From the NCBI RefSeq assembly GCF_905475465.1, contig NC_062239.1:1-64000 (forward strand): 64,000 bases of DNA. The letters are read 5' to 3'. This document shows, one piece after another, positions 20,888 to 31,141 of this stretch (its first letter is position 1; every line of letters starts with the position of its first letter). This DNA is from Pieris napi. Its lineage: Eukaryota > Arthropoda > Insecta > Lepidoptera > Pieridae. The notes below the pieces were generated by a model that had not been told where the DNA came from, searched no databases, and saw only the letters and a program-made list of their open reading frames with translations. The position numbers and the translations under genes are program-made.

Positions 20888-22876
20888 TTAAAAGGAATGT
20901 CCAATTACTTAACCACTTGTAATTGCCACCCTCGGCCTAGAGCGTATTGCTACGTTCTAAGCCTACACAGGAGTATCGATATAGTTGGGTGCCCACTGCA
21001 CACTATAGAATCTCAACTGTGCCCACTATGTACGGTTTAAACACTCGCCCGGCACCGTACAGCCCTACCAAAGGCCGAGAATAAATATAAATTTACACTC
21101 GGACCGGGAATCGAACCCGGAACCTCACACCCACCACGGTCACATACAAAGCCGCTTGGCTATGAGGCCCTTTAAAAGGAATGTCCAATTACTTAACCAC
21201 TTGTAATTGCCACCCTCGGCCTAGAGCGTATTGCTACGTTCTAAGCCTACACAGGAGTATCGATATAGTTGGGTGCCCACTGCACACTATAGAATCTCAA
21301 CTGTGCCCACTATGTACGGTTTAAACACTCGCCCGGCACCGTACAGCCCTACCAAAGGCCGAGAATAAATATAAATTTACACTCGGACCGGGAATCGAAC
21401 CCGGAACCTCACACCCACCACGGTCACATACAAAGCCGCTTGGCTATGAGGCCCTTTAAAAAGGAATGTCCAATTACTTAACCACTTGTAATTGCCACCC
21501 TCGGCCTAGAGCGTATTGCTACGTTCTAAGCCTACACAGGAGTATCGATATAGTTGGGTGCCCACTGCACACTATAGAATCTCAACTGTGCCCACTATGT
21601 ACGGTTTAAACACTCGCCCGGCACCGTACAGCCCTACCAAAGGCCGAGAATAAATATAAATTTACACTCGGACCGGGAATCGAACCCGGAACCTCACACC
21701 CACCACGGTCACATACAAAGCCGCTTGGCTATGAGGCCCTTAAAAAGGAATGTCCAATTACTTAACCACTTGTAATTGCCACCCTCGGCCTAGAGCGTAT
21801 TGCTACGTTCTAAGCCTACACAGGAGTATCGATATAGTTGGGTGCCCACTGCACACTATAGAATCTCAACTGTGCCCACTATGTACGGTTTAAACACTCG
21901 CCCGGCACCGTACAGCCCTACCAAAGGCCGAGAATAAATATAAATTTACACTCGGACCGGGAATCGAACCCGGAACCTCACACCCACCACAGTCACATAC
22001 AAAGCCGCTTGGCTATGAGGCCCTTAAAAAGGAATGTCCAATTACTTAACCACTTGTAATTGCCACCCTCGGCCTAGAGCGTATTGCTACGTTCTAAGCC
22101 TACACAGGAGTATCGATATAGTTGGGTGCCCACTGCACACTATAGAATCTCAACTGTGCCCACTATGTACGGTTTAAACACTCGCCCGGCACCGTACAGC
22201 CCTACCAAAGGCCGAGAATAAATATAAATTTACACTCGGACCGGGAATCGAACCCGGAACCTCACACCCACCACAGTCACATACAAAGCCGCTTGGCTAT
22301 GAGGCCCTTAAAAGGAATGTCCAATTACTTAACCACTTGTAATTGCCACCCTCGGCCTAGAGCGTATTGCTACGTTCTAAGCCTACACAGGAGTATCGAT
22401 ATAGTTGGGTGCCCACTGCACACTATAGAATCTCAACTGTGCCCACTATGTACGGTTTAAACACTCGCCCGGCACCGTACAGCCCTACCAAAGGCCGAGA
22501 ATAAATATAAATTTACACTCGGACCGGGAATCGAACCCGGAACCTCACACCCACCACGGTCACATACAAAGCCGCTTGGCTATGAGGCCCTTAAAAAGGA
22601 ATGTCCAATTACTTAACCACTTGTAATTGCCACCCTCGGCCTAGAGCGTATTGCTACGTTCTAAGCCTACACAGGAGTATCGATATAGTTGGGTGCCCAC
22701 TGCACACTATAGAATCTCAACTGTGCCCACTATGTACGGTTTAAACACTCGCCCGGCACCGTACAGCCCTACCAAAGGCCGAGAATAAATATAAATTTAC
22801 ACTCGGACCGGGAATCGAACCCGGAACCTCACACCCACCACGGTCACATACAAAGCCGCTTGGCTATGAGGCCCTT
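20888..22876 (-). repeat. SINE array 3: 7 units fused to truncated S3
   Basis: Minus-strand units start near 20888, 21174, 21458, 21741, 22024, 22309 and 22591. All are full length and of the tttaaacactcg variant; two (near 21741 and 22024) share a cacagtcac substitution. The array ends cccttaacctaacc, so the SINE 5' end blends into the telomere repeat. Confidence 0.9.
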
Positions 22877-23075
22877 AACCTAACCTAACCTAACCTAACC
22901 TAACCTAACCTAACCTAACCTAACCTAACCTAACCTAACCTAACCTAACCTAACCTAACCTAACCTAACCTAACCTAACCTAACCTAACCTAACCTAACC
23001 TAACCTAACCTAACCTAACCTAACCTAACCTAACCTAACCTAACCTAACCTAACCTAACCTAACCTAACCTAACC
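22877..23075. repeat. Telomeric (CCTAA)n tract
   Basis: Perfect-looking CCTAA array of about 200 bp. Confidence 0.97.
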
Positions 23076-23643
23076 TTTTTTTTTTTTTTTTTATGAAGGA
23101 GGTTAAAATGCACAAATGCAGGCCCGCGGGCGTATGCAGTCGCTACCGCGGGGACTGTGGGGATGGCGTTCTCAAAGTCCCTCTGCTAATCAGAGGGGAG
23201 AAGCCGGACCCACTAAAAATTCCTCCTGAACCCTCCATACCGCCTGCGGTACCAGACTACACCCATTCTGAATGAATGCCGTCCGGCACCGCATTGAGCT
23301 CCCCGGGGGTCGCACTAGGCATTCAACCCAGAAAGCTCAGGCGGGTATGTCCGCATAAGGGCCTGGCGACGACGCAGTGGGACGCAGTTGGACCCACGCA
23401 ACTATGCGTATATTGGGCCCACCCTGCGCCTACCCACCCTTCACCTTGCCGTCGCCAAGCACAACCCCTCCGGCCGATTCAACGCACCTCCCGCTGGCGA
23501 TCGACAGCCGGAAAACCGGCAAACCGGCCCCACGAAACCGAAAAACCGGTAAACCGGAAAACCGGCAAACCGGAAACCCGGCCCCATGAAACCGGAAAAA
23601 CCAGTAAACCGAAAAACCGGAAAACCGGTAAACCGGCCCCATG
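23076..23643 (-). mobile_element. S4: 5'-truncated 3' end of an S2-type element
   Basis: The T-run 23076-23092 follows CCTAACC. The body matches S2 from 14890 through the start of its AACCGG minisatellite, then breaks off (ccccatga) and passes directly into the T-run of a SINE. Non-coding. It shows that the ORF1-only S2 type has mobilised more than once. Confidence 0.9.
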
Positions 23644-23928
23644 AAAAAAGGAATGTCCAATTACTTAACCACTTGTAATTGCCACCCTCGGCCTAGAGCG
23701 TATTGCTACGTTCTAAGCCTACACAGGAGTATCGATATAGTTGGGTGCCCACTGCACACTATAGAATCTCAACTGTGCCCACTATGTACGGTTTAAACAC
23801 TCGCCCGGCACCGTACAGCCCTACCAAAGGCCGAGAATAAATATAAATTTACACTCGGACCGGGAATCGAACCCGGAACCTCACACCCACCACGGTCACA
23901 TACAAAGCCGCTTGGCTATGAGGCCCTT
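23644..23928 (-). repeat. Single SINE unit fused to truncated S4
   Basis: One full-length SINE copy (tttaaacactcg variant) with box A and box B, joined by its T-run to the truncated S4 end and by its head to CCTAA repeat. Confidence 0.9.
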
Positions 23929-24152
23929 AACCTAACCTAACCTAACCTAACCTAACCTAACCTAACCTAACCTAACCTAACCTAACCTAACCTAACCTAA
24001 CCTAACCTAACCTAACCTAACCTAACCTAACCTAACCTAACCTAACCTAACCTAACCTAACCTAACCTAACCTAACCTAACCTAACCTAACCTAACCTAA
24101 CCTAACCTAACCTAACCTAACCTAACCTAACCTAACCTAACCTAACCTAACC
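23929..24152. repeat. Telomeric (CCTAA)n tract
   Basis: CCTAA array separating the last minus-strand (SART-like) element from the first plus-strand (TRAS-like) element. Confidence 0.97.
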
Positions 24153-24290
24153 AAGGATGGAAAGCCTCCCAGCTGCATAAACTGCAAAGACACGAAGGGA
24201 AGAAACGCGGAGCACGGGGCCTTCAGCCAGAGCTGTCCAACCCGGCAGGGGTGGGACAAGGCGGCGAGGCTAAGCTACGCGTATTGTTAA
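24153..24290 (+). pseudogene. Element A ORF1, C-terminal 45 residues only
   Basis: Open from the element boundary to a TAA at 24288-24290. It encodes the last zinc knuckle (CINC...H...C) and ends GWDKAARLSYAYC, matching the end of element C ORF1 (KWDVLARRSVQYC). The rest is lost by 5' truncation. Confidence 0.85.
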
Positions 24291-27200
24291 AAAAGCCGAG
24301 GGCACCAACAATATTACCGGCTTTCTCCTGGCACAAGCGAACCTTAGAAAAAAGAGAATCGCGATCCAGGAGTTTATAAAAGAAGCGGGCGGTAGAAACG
24401 TGAAAATAGCACTACTCCAGGAACCGTACATAGGGGCCAGTAAACAGATGGCAGAAAGCCCTATGTACAGAGTAGTGCAGTGCGTACCCACTGGAGAGAA
24501 ACCGGTGAAGGCGGCGATACTTGTTTTCGACGAACACATAGAAGTCTTTCAAGACAAGTCACTTATCACGGAAAACATAGTGGCTGCCGTCCTGAGAACG
24601 GACCAGTGGGAAATAGGGGTAGTTTCAGTGTACTTCGAAGGCGATGAACCCATCGAACCATACCTCGAACAACTAGGAAGCTTCACGAAAAAACTTAAAA
24701 CCAAGATGGTATTGATTGGAGGGGACGTGAACGCATGGAGTGAATGGTGGGGGAGCCGAAACGAAGACACACGAGGAAAGGAATTACGAGGGTTCCTTGA
24801 CGAAGAAGGGCTGAGCATCCTAAATTGTGGCAACACACCCACCTTCGACACCGTAAGAGGGGGCCGTAGATACACGAGTGCAGTAGATATCACAGTATGC
24901 ACAACGGCCCTCCTCAGTAAGGTAACGAGATGGTGGGTTGATACTTCCATCACTAGCTCTGACCACAACACAATTTTTATGACTACAGCCCTTCAAAAAC
25001 CCCAAACGCTCAATCTACCGAAGACGACCCGCAAATACAACACGAAAAACGCAGACTGGGAGGAGTTCAGAGATAAAGTAAACATGGAATTGACACATTT
25101 AGGACTGGACATAGGAAAAATAAAAGAAATGGACACCAAGGCCAGGGTCAATAACATAGCAATGGAATATACGAAATTAATAATAAAAGCCGCCGAAAAA
25201 CATATCCCCAAAGTGAAACAAAGGAAGAAAAGCTTCGATCCACCCTGGTGGAACAAGGAAATAGAGGCCCTAAAAAAGGATATGACAAGAAAAAAGAAAA
25301 GGATCTCATACGCAGCTCCCAGGAGGAGAGAGTTTGTAGTAAACGCCTACCTGGAGGCAAAAAAGACCTATGAAGAAGAGATCGAAAGGGCTCAAAAGGA
25401 AGGGTGGAAAAAACTCTGCACGAAGCAAGAAGGGGAAAGCTTATGGGACAGAATATATAAAATAATAAGAAAGGCGGAAGGGATCAGGGAAGACACCACG
25501 CTAATAGAGAAGGGCATTTCACTGAACTCCGAAGAATCGGTGCAGCTGCTGGCACAGAAATTCTTCCCGCCTGACAATTGTGAGATGGATGATGACATCC
25601 ATCAAAGAATGAGGAAAACGGTTGAGGAAATGACCAGCAGCTTGCAGGGAAGTAGTGCTGATGAAGTGCCAATCACAATGGCGGAGCTCATCAGCACTGC
25701 TAGAAGCTTCAACCCGAGGAAGGCCCCGGGGGCTGACGGACTCACTGCGGATATCTGCTGCGCAGCTATCTCGGCGAACCCGGAGGTTCCCTTGGCCATC
25801 TTCAATAAATGCCTCGAAGTGGGATGCTTCCCTGATCTATGGAAGGAATGCACGATAGTGGTACTGAGGAAGCCAGGAAAGGAGGATTACGCGGCCGCCA
25901 AATCCTACCGTCCAATAGGCCTATTGCCAGTCATGGGGAAGATCCTAGAAAAGGTGATCATAAATAGAATAAGACATAGCCTACTCCCCAGGATGAGCAG
26001 GAGGCAGTATGGATTCATGCCAGGAAAGAGCACGGAGGATGCCCTCTACGATATCTTGACAAAAGCGAGGAGCCACATTAAAAACAAGGAAATAGTGCTG
26101 ATGGTGTCGCTAGATATCGAGGGGGCTTTCGACAACGCATGGTGGCCGGCGATCAAGTACCAACTAGCAAAGAAAGACTGTCCCAAGCAACTAAGGCTGG
26201 TAGTGGAAGACTACTTCAAAGGCAGGAAGGTGGTGGTCCGCTACGCAAACAGAGAGAGTGTGAGGCAACCTGAAAAGGGATGCATTCAGGGCTCGATTAG
26301 CGGCCCCACCTTCTGGAACATCTTGCTCGACCCACTACTGGTCGAACTAGAAGAAGATGGGACATATGCACAGGCTTTCGCAGACGATGTTGTGCTGATG
26401 TTCAGCGGAACGGACACGCACTCCATCGAAAACCGAGCGAACGTTGCCCTCGAGTATGTGAGGAAGTGGGGTATCGAGAACAAGCTCAACTTCGCGCCAC
26501 AAAAAACCAAAGCAATGGTCCTGACGCGAAGATTGAAGTTCGATACCCCAAGAATAAGAATGAATGGACAGGATATAGCATTAGAGAAGGAAATTAAATT
26601 ACTGGGGCTGACTATAGACGAAGGGCTAACGTTTAACAAGCATGTGCAAAATGTCACAAGAAAAGCGGCGGATATTCATAAAAAAGTAGCTAGAATGGCG
26701 AAGCTGGAATGGGGAATGACGGGAGACATGGTACACCAGGTATACCAAGCCGTCATAGAGCCGATAGTTACGTATGCGTCGGCAGCCTGGGCACCGACAG
26801 TTAAGAAACTGTGCACGAAGAAAAAACTGGAGACGGTGCAGAGGGCTTTTGCACAGAAAATAGCAAAGACCTACAGGACGGCATCGCTAAATTCCGCGAC
26901 GCTATTGGCGGGGATACTGCCCCTCGACCTCAGGGTGGAAGAAGCCGCCGCGATGTTTGAGGCCAGAAGGGGGTCGTCTCCGTTCATACGCGAAGGAGAC
27001 CGGATTGAGCGAGCCGTACCTGCTTTAGAACAACCCCATCCCGCGGAAAAACCGGAGATAAGCTTCGCCATCACAACTGACCCTGGCCTAATACAAAATG
27101 ACAGCACTACGGCTATATACACAGACGGAAGTAAGACGGACAAAGGAGTAGGTGCCGCCTGGTCCAAATGGGAGAGTGGAAGTGAAAAGAAATGGAAGAA

Positions 27201-28008
27201 GATAAAGATGGCCCCTTACTGCACCGTATACCAAGCAGAGCTGGCAGCTCTCGTTGGTGCAGTAAGGGAGGCGATGACAGTGGGTACTGACGTGAATATC
27301 TGCAGCGACTCGCGGTCTTCGCTCGAGGCGATTGCGGGCGGGCGCTCTCGAAACCCCCGAGTAGTCGAGATCCGCAGACACCTGGTGGAGAGCCGAAAAA
27401 TGGGCCAAAACATAAGACTCCACTGGGTGAAAGCGCACGTCGGCACGGAGGGGAATGAGAGGGCGGACGAACTTGCGAGAGCCGCGGCGGAGACCTCGAA
27501 GGTCAGAGCAGCTCACGTAGAGTACCCGCTGTCATACATAAGGAAAGAGATTAGAAGGAAGACAATTGAGGAATGGGACCGACGGTACAAAGAAGGAATG
27601 ACAGGAGGAACCACAAAACTGTTCCTTACAAACGTCACAGTGGCACATAAACTAATAAGGAAGAAAAGATTTAGTCCTGAGATGGCACAGGTCCTCACAG
27701 GCCATGGGCCCTTTGCCGAGTACCTGTGCCGTTTCAGGCTGAAGGAAAGTGGAGAATGTGAATGCGAGAGTGGGGTGGAACAATCCATCCCACACCTACT
27801 TCTGGAGTGCCCCATTTTTGCCTCCTCCAGATGCGACCTGGAACAGATGACAGGCATGTCGCTTAGTCTCCAGGGACTGCCCGACATGCTAGCCTGTAAC
27901 AGAGCGCACCTGGAGGATTTTTGCCTTAAAATTACTAAAAGAACAGCTAAGTTCAATGAGAGTAAAGCCGGGGCGGGGACCGCGAGGCGGCCGGCGCCCA
28001 CTTGCTAA
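24274..28008 (+). CDS. Element A ORF2: endonuclease-reverse transcriptase-RNase H
   Basis: The frame is open from 24274. The conserved endonuclease N-terminus (LLAQANLRKKRIAI) begins near 24328, upstream of the GTG at 24400, and there is no ATG in frame before it, so the start is uncertain; it overlaps the ORF1 end in another frame. Counting from 24400: APE-type endonuclease with LQEPY, GGDVNA (107-112) and SDH (187-189); RT with KAPGADGL, RPIGLLPV, SLDIEGAFDNAWW, CIQGSISGP and FADD (660-663); RNase H with TDGS (908-911), QAEL, SDSRSS and HWVKAHVG...ERADE (from 1008), giving all four acidic residues; and a C-terminal CECE...H...C finger. All catalytic motifs look intact. Role: nicks telomeric DNA and reverse-transcribes the element RNA. 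Confidence 0.9.
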   Translation, partial: ATRIVKKAEGTNNITGFLLAQANLRKKRIAIQEFIKEAGGRNVKIALLQEPYIGASKQMAESPMYRVVQCVPTGEKPVKAAILVFDEHIEVFQDKSLITENIVAAVLRTDQWEIGVVSVYFEGDEPIEPYLEQLGSFTKKLKTKMVLIGGDVNAWSEWWGSRNEDTRGKELRGFLDEEGLSILNCGNTPTFDTVRGGRRYTSAVDITVCTTALLSKVTRWWVDTSITSSDHNTIFMTTALQKPQTLNLPKTTRKYNTKNADWEEFRDKVNMELTHLGLDIGKIKEMDTKARVNNIAMEYTKLIIKAAEKHIPKVKQRKKSFDPPWWNKEIEALKKDMTRKKKRISYAAPRRREFVVNAYLEAKKTYEEEIERAQKEGWKKLCTKQEGESLWDRIYKIIRKAEGIREDTTLIEKGISLNSEESVQLLAQKFFPPDNCEMDDDIHQRMRKTVEEMTSSLQGSSADEVPITMAELISTARSFNPRKAPGADGLTADICCAAISANPEVPLAIFNKCLEVGCFPDLWKECTIVVLRKPGKEDYAAAKSYRPIGLLPVMGKILEKVIINRIRHSLLPRMSRRQYGFMPGKSTEDALYDILTKARSHIKNKEIVLMVSLDIEGAFDNAWWPAIKYQLAKKDCPKQLRLVVEDYFKGRKVVVRYANRESVRQPEKGCIQGSISGPTFWNILLDPLLVELEEDGTYAQAFADDVVLMFSGTDTHSIENRANVALEYVRKWGIENKLNFAPQKTKAMVLTRRLKFDTPRIRMNGQDIALEKEIKLLGLTIDEGLTFNKHVQNVTRKAADIHKKVARMAKLEWGMTGDMVHQVYQAVIEPIVTYASAAWAPTVKKLCTKKKLETVQRAFAQKIAKTYRTASLNSATLLAGILPLDLRVEEAAAMFEARRGSSPFIREGDRIERAVPALEQPHPAEKPEISFAITTDPGLIQNDSTTAIYTDGSKTDKGVGAAWSKWESGSEKKWKKIKMAPYCTVYQAELAALVGAVREAMTVGTDVNICSDSRSSLEAIAGGRSRNPRVVEIRRHLVESRKMGQNIRLHWVKAHVGTEGNERADELARAAAETSKVRAAHVEYPLSYIRKEIRRKTIEEWDRRYKEGMTGGTTKLFLTNVTVAHKLIRKKRFSPEMAQVLTGHGPFAEYLCRFRLKESGECECESGVEQSIPHLLLECPIFASSRCDLEQMTGMSLSLQGLPDMLACNRAHLEDFCLKITKRTAKFNESKAGAGTARRPAPTC

Positions 28009-28353
28009 TGGGTATTATGAGGATACTCACGGAGAAGTGAAAGCCGCCCGCCTCGCGGGCCACGTCTCGTGATTGGTATGTGTAGACAATAAATATTGTA
28101 AGGAAATAGATAAAAATGGGAAAATAAAAGACTGACTGTGATATAAATATAAAGATAAATAGATAGTAAGGAAAGAGAAAGAAGTAGGAATAAAAAATGT
28201 AAATGAAACCGTGATACTTATATGTGTAAAACCTAATAAAAAATAAAGCTGTGTTGTCAATTATTTAGAGGAAGGATGATAGAAATGATGGAAGTGTAGC
28301 TTAGACAACGACCCTGTGCGATAAAGTAGCCGGGGAAGGTAGGCCTATTAGGT

Positions 28354-28355
<2 letters not shown>
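28009..28355 (+). other. Element A 3'UTR
   Basis: AT-rich non-coding tail. Contains an AATAAA-like stretch near 28235 and, just before the poly(A), agccggggaaggtaggcc, a weaker form of the terminal motif of the other TRAS-like elements. Confidence 0.75.
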
Positions 28356-28399
<44 letters not shown>

Positions 28400-28402
<3 letters not shown>

Positions 28403-28536
28403 AACCTAACCTAACCTAACCTAACCTAACCTAACCTAACCTAACCTAACCTAACCTAACCTAACCTAACCTAACCTAACCTAACCTAACCTAACCTAAC
28501 CTAACCTAACCTAACCTAACCTAACCTAACCTAACC
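28400..28536. repeat. Telomeric (CCTAA)n tract
   Basis: CCTAA array between elements A and B. Confidence 0.97.
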
Positions 28537-29879
28537 AGTCCGCGTCCAAACGCCACCCGGAACGGTCGAATCCACGTCGCTCCGCGCCTTGAAAAAGTCT
28601 AAAAAATTCAAAAAAGTGGTACACAGTGATATTTTAGTGAAGTGTTACATATCGTTAGATGCGCGCTATCGCGATCTATCTTTTAGTGTAAAATTCAGTT
28701 TTTTAAGTCTACGCTTTATATTTTATTTTTTCAAAAAACTTTAAAATTTTCCGTTTTTTCCATTTTAAAAATAGTGTTCATAACTTTAAAAATCAAAAAA
28801 TAGTGCAGTGTTGTAGAGCTAATTAAGCTCTACATTTCGACCTAAAATTTGAGGTTAAGGACTCAAAATTGAAGATAATCTGGAGCAAAAACACTAAAAA
28901 GGTGAATAACTTTTAATTTGGATCAACAACCACATGTTTTTATAGCTTAAATAGATTGTACTCATTAAGAGCTATCGATTAATACCCAATTTTAAATTTT
29001 TGGAATAAGGGCTGATTTATTAGAGACCAAACCAGGGGTTTTATCGCCCAGCCTGCAGCCCCTAGAGATAGGAACCATTTTTTACATTCAATAGAAGCGC
29101 TAGACGGAAAGGTATCTTTTGACACATCTCACGACAAAATCGGACCAGAAATATCCTCTCGGACCAAGGGAAAACCGTTTTTTGGGGTTAAGCACCCCCA
29201 AACATCAGAACACCAAATCCAAATTACGTTAAGGACAAAGAACAGAAAATAACCTACCGACTGACACCAATATCATCAATATTCGCCCAGTAATTCAGGA
29301 ACCACAACCAGGAATAGCTTGGAATCCAGGGTTTCCAGGGGATCCACACCTCCGAAAAATCGGAATCTACCACCATCTTATAGCCCGCACAAGATTCCAT
29401 CGGATTAGTTCCAAACCGCACATCACACTTTTTCACCTGCCCAACTGGACACCAAGTCATCAGGCGACCAGCTGGAACAGCTCCAGCTCCAACACCAACG
29501 ACTTGTCCTCTCCGGGGGCAGTCAGAATACACCAATCACCACTACATTACGAGCAACAGCGGCCGAGCAATCCTGGTCATAAACTCAAGGTAGGGTGGAT
29601 TACCAGCCCCATATTTTTAGATTTTCAACATTTTACAAATTTTACACTAAACCCATCGAGCTTGGGCTCATTCGAACCGGCTTTGCAAGCTCTATAAGAT
29701 TGTGTACACTGTTCCTCTCACAAACCCCCCTCCACCCCACAAAGCAGGTTTTTCCCCCCCGCCGAGACGAAATCTTCCCCCCCACCCCCACCCCTTCGAG
29801 TTTGGTATCAAACGACTCAGCTCGAAGAGGTGTACACACCTGTCCATATTTTAGCCCCCCCTCACCCCCCTCCGCAGAC
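28537..29879 (+). other. Element B 5'UTR
   Basis: About 1.34 kb, non-coding. The first ~170 nt are nearly identical to E. A GGTCG at about +28 fits the position of a downstream promoter element. The last ~170 nt before ORF1 are very C-rich (runs of 5-7 C) and conserved in D, E and F. An open frame extends upstream of the ORF1 ATG, but the family shares the start MLPRTPPK. Confidence 0.75.
28577..28586 (+). promoter_or_regulatory. Shared 5'-end 10-mer TCGCTCCGCG (B)
   Basis: Located +41 to +50 from the B 5' end; identical 10-mer in S1, S2, C, E and F. Confidence 0.5.
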
Positions 29880-31139
29880 ATGCTTCCCCGAACCCCCCCA
29901 AAATCGACCAATTCTGACATTCCGTCACCTCACATGACCACAGCAGCCGCCAGGCGGTCCCTAGTGGACACCCTGAGCCCGTCTTTCACCCGCTCAGCTC
30001 CCCCTGCGGAGTCTACATACATAGAGATGGCGAGAGATTATAGAAGGAAAGGCCTGGATGCACTATTAGCCTCCCGCAACATAAAGGGTGAGCTTAAGAC
30101 TACTATTACCGAGGCAATTGAAGGCCTTTTTGGAGTCATCGCATTAATAGACCCCTCCACGCCCTCCCCTCCTAAACCCCCAACACCACAACCCAAAGCC
30201 ATAACTACACCTCCAACCGATACTCACACTACACAATTACTACAAAAACTCGAGGCCCACTCTCGGCTACTCGAGGACTCCAATAAGGTCTTGCAGGAAC
30301 ATACCAGGGTTCTAAAGGCATCTCCCAAACCACAGCCAGTGGCGTCGGACCCGCACAAGATCAATCGATCCTATGCTACGGCCGCCGCCGCCCCCAAACC
30401 CCCTGCAGGCCCTTCCATCGTGGTTTCCGGAGAGGGTTTTAACACAGCCGAACAGCTGCTAACACAATTAAGCAAAACTGTAAACTTTAGGCAGGGTGGA
30501 TACGCCCCACTGAAGATAACCCCACTTTCAAAACAAAAGATAAAAGTCGTCTTCGAAAAAGAAGAACATAAAACACATGCACTAGAACATTTACATAAGA
30601 ACACACAAATACAGACTCAAGAAGAAAGACGTATCGACCCTATGATTATTCTTAAAGGGATATCAAAAAATATCCCCGAATTTGAACTGACTAAAACAAT
30701 TAAAGACCAGAACACCACTTTAACGAAACACACATTCACCGTTAAATTCATAGCCAATAACAGGAACACTACACTATATAACGCGGTGCTTAACACAACA
30801 CCCGCTGCCTGGAAGGCGTTTGCCGATCTAGGCAGAATCAACATAGGTATGCAGAGGGTCCACAGTGGCAACTTTTCGCCGTTTAGGCAATGCCAAAACT
30901 GCCTAAACTTCGGCCACACAAAGAGCCGCTGCCCTGCAACCACACCAACATGCGCCAAGTGCTCTGCTCACCATCCCACTACAGAGTGCAAGGTGCAAAC
31001 ACACAAGTGTGCCAATTGCGATGAGCATAATGCCCAATATAAAACAAACACTGACACACAACACCGCGCCGACTCTGAAAACTGCCCCAAAGTTAAAGCT
31101 ATGCGTGCCCGCGTTGAGGCCAAAGTTAATTACATCTAA
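29880..31139 (+). CDS. Element B ORF1: Gag-like RNA-binding protein
   Basis: 419 residues from MLPRTPPKS; this start is chosen because D, E and F all begin MLPRTPPK. The N-terminal third is Ser/Thr/Pro-rich. A helical block (YIEMARDYRRKGLDALLASRN) and a probable coiled coil around LLQKLEAHSRLLEDSNKVLQ follow, then a PAGPSIVVSGEG linker and a folded region that may be RRM-like (not proven). The C-terminal zinc knuckles are CQNCLNFGHTKSRC, CAKCSAHHPTTEC and CANC...H...C. Role by family: binds element RNA and helps localise it to telomeres. The TAA at 31137 is followed after two bases by the ORF2 ATG (TAAACATG), suggesting coupled translation. Confidence 0.9.
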   Translation: MLPRTPPKSTNSDIPSPHMTTAAARRSLVDTLSPSFTRSAPPAESTYIEMARDYRRKGLDALLASRNIKGELKTTITEAIEGLFGVIALIDPSTPSPPKPPTPQPKAITTPPTDTHTTQLLQKLEAHSRLLEDSNKVLQEHTRVLKASPKPQPVASDPHKINRSYATAAAAPKPPAGPSIVVSGEGFNTAEQLLTQLSKTVNFRQGGYAPLKITPLSKQKIKVVFEKEEHKTHALEHLHKNTQIQTQEERRIDPMIILKGISKNIPEFELTKTIKDQNTTLTKHTFTVKFIANNRNTTLYNAVLNTTPAAWKAFADLGRINIGMQRVHSGNFSPFRQCQNCLNFGHTKSRCPATTPTCAKCSAHHPTTECKVQTHKCANCDEHNAQYKTNTDTQHRADSENCPKVKAMRARVEAKVNYI

Positions 31140-31141
31140 AC

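Larger units (their letters stand above)
24153..28399 (+). mobile_element. A: 5'-truncated TRAS-like telomeric non-LTR retrotransposon
   Basis: Plus-strand element starting abruptly inside the last zinc knuckle of ORF1 after CCTAACC, followed by a complete ORF2, a short 3'UTR and a 44-nt poly(A) (28356-28399) that joins CCTAACC. (A)n-CCTAA is the TRAS polarity, consistent with first-strand nicking of the TTAGG strand. ORF2 is closest to element C of those here; a fragment almost identical to it (G) lies at the right edge. Confidence 0.9.

Noticed and set aside
28537..28700. Target-site duplications flanking the plus-strand elements
   Set aside because: Insertion into a 5-bp tandem repeat makes any duplication indistinguishable from the target itself.
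29595..29879. N-terminal extension of element B ORF1
   Set aside because: Open only from a GTG through the C-rich leader; D, E and F share the start MLPRTPPK and the extension is not conserved.
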